From the NCBI GenBank assembly GCA_021784255.1, contig JAJXSZ010000148.1:1-7489 (forward strand): a DNA stretch of 7,489 nt, read 5' to 3'. The notes under the pieces are model-generated. The model did no database searches. It was given only the letters and a program-made list of their open reading frames with translations, and was not told where the DNA came from. How positions within the stretch are numbered: the first letter of the stretch is position 1; each line of letters begins with the position of its first letter. Of the stretch, positions 1 through 6,068 are shown one piece after another. The DNA comes from Pseudomonadota bacterium (GTDB lineage Bacteria; Pseudomonadota; Alphaproteobacteria; Acetobacterales; Acetobacteraceae). The translations under genes were made by a program, and so were the position numbers.

Positions 1-1850
1 ATGAAGCCGCGGCCGGCGCGACTGGCGACGAGATATTTCGTCCCCTCCCGCGCGACCAGCATGGCGATGACGTCGTCCTCGTTGGACAGGTCGGCGAGCA
101 GGCGGATCGGCTGGCCGTCGCCACGCCCGCGCGGCAGGTCGGCGGCGCGCAGCGTGTAGGCGCGCCCGTTGGTGGCGAACAACACCAGCCGGTCGGTCGT
201 TTCGCAGGCGACCAGCGCCTTCAGCCGGTCGCCGTCCTTGAAGCGCAGCTCGGCCGGCTCGGCGACCGCGCCCCTGACGGCGCGGATCCAGCCCTTCTCG
301 GAGAGGATCGCGGTGATCGCCTCGCGCTCGATCAGCGCCTCCGCGGCGACGGCGATCTCGGCTTCGAGCGGCGCGTCCTCGAGGCGGGTGCGCCGCGCGC
401 CGAGTGGTGCCTCGGAAAACTGCTTGCGCACGCGCTCGATTTCCTCGCCCACGCGCTTCCAGCGCAGCGCCTCGTCGCCGAGCAGCGTCTTGAGGTCCTT
501 GCGGTCACGGCCGAGCGATTTGTGCTCGGAGCGGATCTCCACCTCCTCGAGCCGGCGCAGCGAGCGCAGGCGCATGTTGAGGATCGCCTCCGCCTGTTCC
601 TCGACCAGGCCGAAGGTCTGCATCAGCACCGGCCTCGGCTCGTCCTCGGTGCGGATGATGCGGATCACCTCGTCGAGGTTGAGATAGACGGCAAGGAAAC
701 CCTCAAGGATCAGCAGCCGCTTCTCGATCGCGGCGAGCCGGTGGCGGGAGCGGCGGATCAGCACCTCGTGGCGGTGGTCGAGCCAGGCGCGCAGCACCGT
801 GCCGACGCTCATGACGCGCGGCGTGCGCGTCGCGTCCAGCACGTTCATGTTGAGGCCGAAACGTGTCTCGAATGCCGTCGCGCGGAACAGGCTCGCCATC
901 AGCACCTCGGGCTCGACGGCGCGCGTCTTCGGCTCCAGCACGATGCGCACGTCCTCGGCGCTCTCGTCGCGCACATCGCCGAGCAGCGGCAGCTTCTTCT
1001 CCTCCAGCAGCTGCGCGATCTGCTCGATCAGCCGCGCCTTCTGCACCTGGTAGGGGATCTCGGTGACGACCACGCTCCAGGTGCCGTGCTTGCCCCGCTC
1101 GACCTCCCAGCGCGCGCGCAGCCGGAACGTGCCGCGTCCCGTTTCGTAGGCGTTCTCGATCGCGGCGCGGTCCTCGGCGAGGATGCCGCCGGTCGGGAAG
1201 TCCGGCCCCGGCAGGTGGGCGAGCAGCTCGGCGGTCGTGGCGTTCGGGTGCCTGATGAGGTGCAGCGCCGCAGCGCATACCTCGCCCGCGTTGTGCGGTG
1301 GGATCGAGGTGGCCATGCCGACCGCGATGCCGGCGGCGCCATTGGCCAACAGGTTCGGAAATGCGCCCGGCAGCACGACGGGCTCGCTTTCCTCGCCATC
1401 GTAGGTCGGGCGGAAATCGACCGCGTCCTCGCCGATCCCGTCGAGCAGCGCCTGCGCGACCGCGGTCAGCCGGGCCTCGGTGTAGCGCATCGCCGCCGCG
1501 TTATCGCCGTCGATGTTGCCGAAATTCCCCTGCCCCTCGACCAGCGGGTAGCGCACCGCGAAATCCTGCGCGAGGCGCACCATCGCGTCGTAGATCGCAG
1601 CGTCGCCATGCGGGTGGTACTTGCCCATCACGTCGCCCACGATGCGGGCGCATTTCTTGAAGCCGGCGGCGGGATCGAGGCGCAGCTGGTGCATCGCGTA
1701 GATCAGCCGCCGATGCACCGGCTTCAGCCCGTCGCGCACATCCGGCAGCGAGCGCGCGGTGATCGTGGACAGCGCATAGGCGAGATAGCGCTCGGACAGC
1801 GCCTCGGCGAGCGGCGTCGTCTCGACCAGGCCGATTCCGTCATCCGCCAT
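1..1850 (-). CDS. parC: DNA topoisomerase IV subunit A (partial, C-terminus beyond left edge)
   Basis: ParC is the DNA-breaking subunit of topoisomerase IV, which with ParE unlinks daughter chromosomes and relaxes supercoils. The frame is open from an ATG at 1850 to the window edge, giving 616 residues; the family usually has about 740-750, so roughly 120-130 are missing. The start has a good ribosome site (GGAGAG, 4 nt upstream) and the protein begins MADDGIGLVETTPLAEALSE. The breakage-reunion domain holds the quinolone-pocket motif HPHGDAAIYDAMV (79-91) and the catalytic tyrosine Tyr123 in MRYTEARLT. A charged region rich in Glu and Arg follows (tower and coiled coil). The C-terminal pinwheel starts near 505 (SEKGWIRAVRG, Trp521) and has a degenerate box PRGRGDGQP (573-581). 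That matches ParC rather than the canonical GyrA box, and the region lines up with E. coli ParC as I remember it. The gene overlaps recO by 11 nt and so is probably translationally coupled to it. Confidence 0.95.
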   Translation of the reverse strand, partial: MADDGIGLVETTPLAEALSERYLAYALSTITARSLPDVRDGLKPVHRRLIYAMHQLRLDPAAGFKKCARIVGDVMGKYHPHGDAAIYDAMVRLAQDFAVRYPLVEGQGNFGNIDGDNAAAMRYTEARLTAVAQALLDGIGEDAVDFRPTYDGEESEPVVLPGAFPNLLANGAAGIAVGMATSIPPHNAGEVCAAALHLIRHPNATTAELLAHLPGPDFPTGGILAEDRAAIENAYETGRGTFRLRARWEVERGKHGTWSVVVTEIPYQVQKARLIEQIAQLLEEKKLPLLGDVRDESAEDVRIVLEPKTRAVEPEVLMASLFRATAFETRFGLNMNVLDATRTPRVMSVGTVLRAWLDHRHEVLIRRSRHRLAAIEKRLLILEGFLAVYLNLDEVIRIIRTEDEPRPVLMQTFGLVEEQAEAILNMRLRSLRRLEEVEIRSEHKSLGRDRKDLKTLLGDEALRWKRVGEEIERVRKQFSEAPLGARRTRLEDAPLEAEIAVAAEALIEREAITAILSEKGWIRAVRGAVAEPAELRFKDGDRLKALVACETTDRLVLFATNGRAYTLRAADLPRGRGDGQPIRLLADLSNEDDVIAMLVAREGTKYLVASRAGRGF

Positions 1851-2586
1851 TGTTCTCTCCGGCAAGCTTTTCGATCAGGTCGTAGAGGGCGAGCCGTGGT
1901 TGCGGCAACGGCCGGTGATGGATGCCGAACGCGTCGCGGGCGAGGAAATGCCCGGTCAGGCGCAGCCCGGCGTACCAGTCCTCGGGCGTAGCCGCGTCCC
2001 CGGCCTCCGCCAGCAGCAGCTTTGGCAGCCGCAGCAGCTTTTCTTTCCAGATGCCCGCCGCCGCGTCCGACACCGCGCGCCCGGTGCGTGGCGATACCCA
2101 GGCAAGCCCGTCCGTCGCGCCCGAGACCGCACACCGCGACAGGTCCAGGCCATAGCCGAGATCGGCCAGCAGCAGCGCCTCCCAGCGGATCAGCGCGGCC
2201 GGGCCGAGGGCGCCAGCGGGGATGCCGGCGACCAGCCGCAGCAGGCCCTCGAACACGCGCGGATGCGCCTCGCGCTCGGGCAGCGCGCCGTCGGCCACGG
2301 CACAGGCCGCGGCGAGCAGGGTGAGCGCCAGCCGGTCGTCCATGGCGAGGGCGGCGGCGGCGTGCACCAGCTCCGCGCTGTAGGTGCCGAGCTGGTCGGC
2401 GAGCCGGCCGACCCAGCGGACCTGGATCGCGTTGCCGGGCTGCCAGGTGGCGGCATCGCGGCGCGACAGCGCGCCGCGCGCCAGCCCGCGATGCGCGCCG
2501 TGTTCGAGCGTCATGACGTTGGCGACCGCGTCGCCCTCGCCATAGGGCCGTAACGACAGGACGATGCCGGGCTCATCCCATTCCAT
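1840..2586 (-). CDS. recO: DNA repair protein RecO
   Basis: RecO is a recombination mediator: with RecR it loads RecA onto SSB-coated single-stranded DNA in RecF-pathway repair. The 248-residue product is of usual length. The N-terminal OB-fold region (about 1-80) has the typical opening MEWDEPGIVLSLRPYGEGDA and then HGAHRGLARGALSRR. A helical domain follows, with the conserved stretch around LGYGLDLSRCAVSGATDG (about 143-160) and VSPRTGRAVS. Some RecO proteins carry four zinc-binding cysteines here; this one keeps a single Cys in that motif, which I recall as the usual alphaproteobacterial form. A good ribosome site (GGGGTGA, 3 nt before the ATG) supports the start. The gene lies 71 nt after era and its last 11 nt overlap parC. 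The assignment rests on motif recall and on the era-recO neighbourhood, which is widely conserved. Confidence 0.93.
   Translation of the reverse strand: MEWDEPGIVLSLRPYGEGDAVANVMTLEHGAHRGLARGALSRRDAATWQPGNAIQVRWVGRLADQLGTYSAELVHAAAALAMDDRLALTLLAAACAVADGALPEREAHPRVFEGLLRLVAGIPAGALGPAALIRWEALLLADLGYGLDLSRCAVSGATDGLAWVSPRTGRAVSDAAAGIWKEKLLRLPKLLLAEAGDAATPEDWYAGLRLTGHFLARDAFGIHHRPLPQPRLALYDLIEKLAGENNGG
1855..1860 (-). promoter_or_regulatory. Ribosome binding site of parC inside recO
   Basis: On the minus strand GGAGAG lies 4 nt before the parC ATG at 1850. It is embedded in the last codons of recO (Gly-Glu-Asn-Asn-Gly-Gly-stop). This fixes the parC start and suggests that ribosomes finishing recO help to start parC. 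Confidence 0.65.
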
Positions 2587-2589
2587 CGC

Positions 2590-2596
2590 TCACCCC
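2590..2596 (-). promoter_or_regulatory. Ribosome binding site of recO
   Basis: GGGGTGA on the minus strand, 3 nt before the ATG at 2586, is close to the AGGAGGTGA consensus. It is one of the clearer sites in the window and supports independent translation of recO despite the preceding spacer. Confidence 0.6.
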
Positions 2597-2620
2597 GCCC
2601 GCTGTCCGTCGCCACGCGGC

Positions 2621-2636
2621 GCCGCCGGGCGGCGGC
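2621..2636. repeat. Perfect GC hairpin in the era-recO spacer
   Basis: The 71-nt spacer 2587-2657 between era and recO contains GCCGCC-GGGC-GGCGGC (plus strand): a perfect 6-bp all-GC stem with a 4-nt loop. Further GGCGCC palindromes flank it, so alternative pairings are possible. No run of T follows on either strand, so it is not a standard intrinsic terminator. It could slow polymerase, mark a processing or pausing point in the era-recO message, or simply reflect high GC content. Nothing else is visible in this spacer apart from the recO ribosome site. Confidence 0.5.
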
Positions 2637-2657
2637 CCGCGCCACGGCGCCGGCGCG

Positions 2658-3539
2658 TCACGGCTCGTCGAGGCCGAGCGCCTTCAGCCGCGCCGTCTCC
2701 TGGTCCCAGCCGGGGCGCTCCTTGACGTTGAGAAAGAGATGCACGTCGCGTTCCAGGATCGAGGCGAGCTGCGCCCGCGCGGCGGCGCCGATGGCACGGA
2801 TCTTCGCGCCGCCGGTGCCGATCAGGATCGCCTTGTGGCCGGGCCGCGCGACATAGATCGTCGCCTCGATGCGCACCGACCCGTTCGGCTGCGCGCGGAA
2901 GCTCTCGGTCTCGACGGTGGTGCCGTGCGGCACTTCCTCGTGCGTCTGCAACAGGATCTGCTCGCGCACCAGCTCGGCCGCCAGCGCCCGGTCCGGCAGG
3001 TCCGTGATGTCGTCGTCGGGGTAGAGATGCGGGCCCTGCGGCATCGCCTCGGCGAGCGCGTCGAGCAGGTCGGCGATGCCGTCGCCGGTGGTCGCCGAGA
3101 CCATCAGCGTCCGCTCGAAACCGGCGAGCTGCGTCAGGGCCCCGGTGAGCGGCAGCAGGCGTTGCGGCGCCACCAGGTCGATCTTGTTGAGCACCAGCCA
3201 GGCGCGGCCGGCGAGCTTCGCTGCGATGGCGCGGACCTCGTCGGTCAACCCCGCCTTGGCGTCCACCAGCAGCACGGCGAGGTCGGCGTCCTTGGCGCCG
3301 GTCCAGGCGGCGGCGACCATGGCGCGGTCCAGCCGGCGCCGCGGCGCGAAGATCCCGGGCGTGTCGACGACGAGGATCTGCGTCTCGCCACGCAGCACGA
3401 TGCCGGTGGTGCGCCGGCGCGTGGTCTGCGCCTTGGGCGTCGCGATGGCGAGCTTGGCGCCGGCGAGCCGGTTGAGCAGCGTGGACTTGCCGGCGTTGGG
3501 TGCGCCGAGCAGGGCGACATAGCCGCAGCGTTTGGTCAT
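2658..3539 (-). CDS. era: GTPase Era
   Basis: Era is an essential GTPase that binds the 3' end of 16S rRNA and helps to mature the 30S subunit. The chosen ATG at 3539 gives 293 residues, the normal length. The frame runs 102 codons further upstream, but that stretch is Arg/Pro-rich antisense-like sequence lying within the rnc gene. The G domain shows G1 GAPNAGKS (12-19), G2 around TTRRRTTG (39-46), G3 DTPG (59-62), G4 NKID (118-121) and G5 SATTGDG (148-154). The linker HEEVPHGTTVETESF (200-214) leads into a type II KH domain with RPGHKAILIGTGGAKIRAIG (232-251). The GxxG loop reads GTGG where GKGG is more usual. The gene follows rnc by 16 nt, with AAGG 8 nt before the start, a pairing that suits the shared role of RNase III and Era in rRNA maturation. 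Confidence 0.96.
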   Translation of the reverse strand: MTKRCGYVALLGAPNAGKSTLLNRLAGAKLAIATPKAQTTRRRTTGIVLRGETQILVVDTPGIFAPRRRLDRAMVAAAWTGAKDADLAVLLVDAKAGLTDEVRAIAAKLAGRAWLVLNKIDLVAPQRLLPLTGALTQLAGFERTLMVSATTGDGIADLLDALAEAMPQGPHLYPDDDITDLPDRALAAELVREQILLQTHEEVPHGTTVETESFRAQPNGSVRIEATIYVARPGHKAILIGTGGAKIRAIGAAARAQLASILERDVHLFLNVKERPGWDQETARLKALGLDEP

Positions 3540-3547
3540 GGCACCAG

Positions 3548-3551
3548 CCTT
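3548..3551 (-). promoter_or_regulatory. Ribosome binding site of era
   Basis: AAGG on the minus strand lies 8 nt before the ATG at 3539, in the 16-nt gap after the rnc stop. It is modest, but it favours this start over the much longer upstream frame. Confidence 0.45.
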
Positions 3552-3555
3552 GCGA

Positions 3556-4299
3556 TCACTTCGCGAGCTTTTCAAGCAGCTGCGTGGCGGCGTCCTGCTC
3601 GGCGCCGCGCCGCGTGCTGCCCTGCCCTTCCGCCTGCGTCTCGCCGGCCCGCGCGCGCACGCGAAACGAGGGGGCGTGGGCCGGGCCGGTGCTGGCCGCG
3701 AGCGTGTAGACCGGCAGGCCGAGGCCGCGCGCCTGCGCCCATTCCTGCAGCCCGGTCTTGGCGTCCTTGGGCGGCGCGGCGTGGACGCTGATGGCACCGG
3801 CCCAGAGGCGGCGCACGACCGCGCGGGCCGGCGCGAGCCCGGCATCGAGGTAGAGCGCGCCCAACAGCGCCTCCAGCGCGTCGGCCAGCACGTTGTCGCG
3901 TGCCCGCACGCCGGCGCGCGCCTCGCCCTCGGCGACCGCCAGCAGCTCCGCCACCAGGTTCTCGCGCGCGATGGCGGCCAGCGTCGGCGCAGCGACCAGA
4001 TGCGCGAGGCGGCGACCCAGCGCGCCCTCCGGCTCGGCGGGAAAGCGCTCGGCCAGCCACTCGGCGATCAGCAGCCCCAGCACCCGGTCGCCGAGGAACT
4101 CCAGACGCTCGTTGGACATCCGGCCGCGCGCCGCGCGCTTCTGGCCCTCGCCGAGCACCGAGCGGTGGGTCAGGGCCTCCGCCAGCAACTCCTGGTGGGC
4201 GAAGCCATGGCCGAGCAGCGCCTCGGCGCGCCGCAGGCGCTCGGCGGCGCCGGCCGGGGGCGCTGCGGTCAGTGGATCACCGTCAGCAGCCGGCCCCAT
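3556..4299 (-). CDS. rnc: Ribonuclease III
   Basis: RNase III cuts double-stranded RNA, chiefly in rRNA precursors, and trims some mRNAs. With the ATG at 4299 the product has 247 residues. The catalytic domain contains ALTHRS (42-47) and the signature NERLEFLGDRVL (63-74), whose Glu64, Glu67 and Asp71, together with Asp140 and Glu143 in ADALEALLGALYLD, match the E. coli metal-binding and catalytic set. A double-stranded RNA-binding domain (about 180-247) begins DAKTGLQEWAQARG and ends with the conserved AEQDAATQLLEKL helix. The start is not fully certain: a GTG at 4335 would add 12 residues, but neither has a strong ribosome site. ATG 4299 gives a more normal N-terminus, though one still longer and more Ala/Pro-rich than E. 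coli RNase III. The gene start overlaps the end of lepB by 31 nt, suggesting coupled translation. Confidence 0.95.
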   Translation of the reverse strand: MGPAADGDPLTAAPPAGAAERLRRAEALLGHGFAHQELLAEALTHRSVLGEGQKRAARGRMSNERLEFLGDRVLGLLIAEWLAERFPAEPEGALGRRLAHLVAAPTLAAIARENLVAELLAVAEGEARAGVRARDNVLADALEALLGALYLDAGLAPARAVVRRLWAGAISVHAAPPKDAKTGLQEWAQARGLGLPVYTLAASTGPAHAPSFRVRARAGETQAEGQGSTRRGAEQDAATQLLEKLAK

Positions 4300-5006
4300 C
4301 GGATCTCGAACGGCCAGTACCAGATCTCCCACCACGGCGCCGTCGGCCGCGCCGAGAAGAACACGAGGTCGGCGCGGCCGACCAGGTTGACAATCGGGAT
4401 GAAGCCCACCGCGGTCATCACCCGGCTGTCCTCGCTGTCGTCGCGGTTGTCGCCCATGGCAAAGACGTCGCCTGGCGGCACCTTGTAGGCCGGCGTGTTG
4501 TCGAGCGGCTCGTTGTTGCCGAATTTCAGGATCGGATGGGAGACGCCGCCAGGCAGCGTCTCGGTGTAGCGCTGTGCCTCCACCGGCGGACCGTCGCCGG
4601 AGTAGAGGTAGCGGCCGTCGGCGACGCGCTTGACCTCGGTGCCGTTGATGTAGAGCTGGCCGCCCTTCATCTGCACCGTGTCGCCGGGCAGGCCGACGAT
4701 GCGCTTGATGTAATCGACCGACGGGTCGCGCGGCAGGCGGAACACGGCGACGTCGCCCCGCCGCGGCTTGCTGTAGAAGATCCGCCCCGAGAACAGGTCC
4801 GGTCCGAATGGCATCGAGTAGCGCGAGTAGCCATAGCTGAACTTGGAAACCAGGACGTAGTCGCCGATCAGCAGCGTCGGCACCATCGAGCCCGACGGGA
4901 TGTTGAACGGCTCGAACGCCACGGTGCGGAAGACAACCGCGATCACCACGGCGTAGAACACGGTCTTGATGAACTCGACCGTGCCGCCGGTCTTGCGTTT
5001 GGACAT
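4269..5006 (-). CDS. lepB: Signal peptidase I
   Basis: LepB is the inner-membrane serine protease that removes signal peptides from exported proteins in the periplasm. The 245-residue product has one clear membrane segment (about 13-32, FIKTVFYAVVIAVVF), then the catalytic box FNIPSGSMVPTLLIGDYVLV with nucleophile Ser40, and the general base Lys101 in DYIKRIVGLPGD. The late box GDNRDDSEDSR spans 185-195. The last 20 residues are Trp-rich (five Trp), ending WYWPFEIRWGRLLTVIH. The start MSKRKTGG is chosen because the short basic tail before the membrane segment is typical; upstream codons in frame cross the spacer and the cinA region and look non-coding. There is no obvious ribosome site before this ATG. 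lepB opens the lepB-rnc-era-recO-parC block and a candidate promoter lies just upstream. Confidence 0.95.
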   Translation of the reverse strand: MSKRKTGGTVEFIKTVFYAVVIAVVFRTVAFEPFNIPSGSMVPTLLIGDYVLVSKFSYGYSRYSMPFGPDLFSGRIFYSKPRRGDVAVFRLPRDPSVDYIKRIVGLPGDTVQMKGGQLYINGTEVKRVADGRYLYSGDGPPVEAQRYTETLPGGVSHPILKFGNNEPLDNTPAYKVPPGDVFAMGDNRDDSEDSRVMTAVGFIPIVNLVGRADLVFFSARPTAPWWEIWYWPFEIRWGRLLTVIH

Positions 5007-5034
5007 CGTGCTGGGGTCCGGACAGGTGTCACGG

Positions 5035-5063
5035 GACAAACCCCAAGCCCCCCCGTCTGTCAA
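5035..5063 (-). promoter_or_regulatory. Candidate sigma-70 promoter for lepB block
   Basis: In the 85-nt spacer between cinA and lepB the minus strand has a perfect -35 box TTGACA (5063-5058). A 17-nt spacer follows, including seven G in a row (5054-5048), then TTTGTC (5040-5035), a poor match to TATAAT. Predicted transcription would begin near 5028, giving a leader of about 22 nt before lepB. The perfect -35 and ideal spacing argue for it; the weak -10 argues against. I see no clear terminator in this spacer for the upstream genes, so read-through from cinA is also likely. Confidence 0.35.
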
Positions 5064-5091
5064 GGAAGGCCGCGCAAGCCTAACGCGTTTG

Positions 5092-5592
5092 TCAGGCGGG
5101 CGGACCTCGCAGGGCCACCGCGAGCAGCGCCAGCGCGCGTTCCACGGTGGCGCGGCGGACCGCGGCGCGGTCGCCGGGAAAGACCTGGCGCTCGGCCAGG
5201 GTCGCGCGGCCGCGGCCGGCGAGGCCGAACCAGACGAGTCCCACGGGCTTCCCGGCGCTGCCGCCGCCGGGCCCGGCGATGCCGGTGACGGCGACGGCGA
5301 GGCCGGCCGCGGCGCGGGCCAGCGCCCCCTCCGCCATCGCCCGCGCCACTGCCTCGCTGACCGCGCCATCGGCATCGAGCAGCGGCTCGCCAACGCCCAG
5401 CATCTCCTGCTTGGCGCGGTTGGTGTAGGTGACGAAGCCGCGGTCGAACACGTCCGAACTGCCGGGGATGGCGGTGAGGGCGCCGGCGATCAGCCCGCCC
5501 GTGCAGCTTTCCGCGGTGGCCAGCATCGTGCCGGCGTGGCGCGCGGCGGCGAGGACGTTTTCGGCGGCAAGCAGAATCGCGTCGTCGAACAT
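5092..5592 (-). CDS. pncC: CinA-family nicotinamide-nucleotide amidohydrolase (PncC-type)
   Basis: This is a stand-alone CinA C-terminal domain protein of 166 residues. Characterised members deamidate NMN to nicotinic acid mononucleotide, feeding it back into NAD synthesis in the cytoplasm. The family signature ATAESCTGGLIAGALTAIPG (25-44) carries the probable nucleophile Ser29. It is followed by FDRGFVTYTNRAKQEMLGV (49-67), whose Tyr and Lys are conserved, and by VTGIAGPGGGSAGKPVGLVW (102-121). The N-terminal MoCF-like domain of full-length CinA is absent, as in most proteobacterial short forms. The ATG at 5592 follows the pgpA stop by 8 nt, with AGGA overlapping that stop codon. Upstream codons in the same frame run through pgpA and the hydrolase out of frame and are not part of the gene. 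The family is firm; the exact substrate is inferred from characterised relatives. Confidence 0.92.
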   Translation of the reverse strand: MFDDAILLAAENVLAAARHAGTMLATAESCTGGLIAGALTAIPGSSDVFDRGFVTYTNRAKQEMLGVGEPLLDADGAVSEAVARAMAEGALARAAAGLAVAVTGIAGPGGGSAGKPVGLVWFGLAGRGRATLAERQVFPGDRAAVRRATVERALALLAVALRGPPA

Positions 5593-5598
5593 GGCTGG

Positions 5599-5602
5599 TC
5601 CT
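5599..5602 (-). promoter_or_regulatory. Ribosome binding site of the CinA-family gene, overlapping the pgpA stop
   Basis: On the minus strand the pgpA stop TAG runs into AGGA, 6 nt before the ATG at 5592. A ribosome terminating on pgpA therefore covers the next initiation site, which suggests reinitiation and balanced expression. Confidence 0.5.
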
Positions 5603-6068
5603 AACCGAGGATACCGGAACCGAGGATGCCGGGGAAACGCCGGTCCACCGCCCAGAGAATGCCGGCGGCGATGATGCCGGCCACGAGGTCGTCGCCCATC
5701 ACCGCGGTCGGGCCGCGCTGGCGGTCGGCCCAGCCGACCGGCCCGGGCTTGGTGATGTCGAGCAGGCGAAACAGCAGGAACGCGGCGACGAGCCCGGCGA
5801 GGCTGGGCCGCGCCAGCCCCATCAGCGCGACCCACTGCCCGGCGACCTCGTCGATGACGATCCAGCCGGGATCGCCGGGCGCGGCGACAGCGCGGACCGC
5901 CCAGAGGCCGAGGACGATGGCGGCGAGGCAGGCGAGCGGCAGGAACACCGGGCCGAGCCGGAGCAGGCCCGCGCCGAGTACCACCGCGGCCGCCGAGGCG
6001 ACCGTGCCGGGAGCCTTTGGCGCAAAGCCGAGCCCGCCTGCCGCGGCGATGCGGCGCGCCAGGCTCAC
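5601..6068 (-). CDS. pgpA: Phosphatidylglycerophosphatase A
   Basis: PgpA removes phosphate from phosphatidylglycerol phosphate to make phosphatidylglycerol, at the inner membrane. The 155-residue product shows the family motifs in order: GLGFAPKAPGTVAS (12-25), IDEVAGQWVAL (72-82), FRLLDITKPGPVGWAD (100-115) and MGDDLVAGIIAAGILWA (124-140). Acidic residues in these motifs bind metal, and hydrophobic stretches near 27-63 and 88-103 fit membrane helices. The start is a GTG at 6068 that overlaps the hydrolase stop as GTGA; there is no good ribosome site, so translational coupling is likely. The frame is open further upstream inside the hydrolase gene, but the protein normally begins just before this first motif. 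The C-terminus ends in a duplicated GILG unit. Confidence 0.94.
   Translation of the reverse strand: MSLARRIAAAGGLGFAPKAPGTVASAAAVVLGAGLLRLGPVFLPLACLAAIVLGLWAVRAVAAPGDPGWIVIDEVAGQWVALMGLARPSLAGLVAAFLLFRLLDITKPGPVGWADRQRGPTAVMGDDLVAGIIAAGILWAVDRRFPGILGSGILG
5604..5633. repeat. 15-bp imperfect tandem repeat at the 3' end of pgpA
   Basis: Two adjacent 15-bp units on the plus strand, ACCGAGGATACCGGA and ACCGAGGATGCCGGG, agree at 13 of 15 positions. On the coding strand they encode PGILG and SGILG, the last ten residues of PgpA. The repeat ends right at the stop codon. It looks like a small duplication kept in frame. Confidence 0.8.

Noticed and set aside
522..1991. A 489-codon open frame on the plus strand, antisense to parC and recO, and other long plus-strand frames such as 2739-3791 and 3900-5288.
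   Set aside because: They lie opposite clear conserved genes, have Arg/Ala/His-rich composition with no recognisable domain, and arise because GC-rich codons leave few stops on the opposite strand.
3540..3845. A 102-codon N-terminal extension of era.
   Set aside because: It lies inside rnc, is Arg/Pro/Ser-rich without family similarity, and the ATG at 3539 gives a normal-length Era beginning just before the G1 motif.
5013..5054. A G-quadruplex or leader hairpin (GGGGT paired with ACCCC) upstream of lepB.
   Set aside because: There are only three usable runs of three G rather than four, and half of the hairpin lies before the predicted transcription start; the 22-nt loop makes it weak.
5007..5091. 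A rho-independent terminator after the CinA-family gene.
   Set aside because: Only a weak 4-bp pairing (AGGC/GCCT) is seen and no T run follows.
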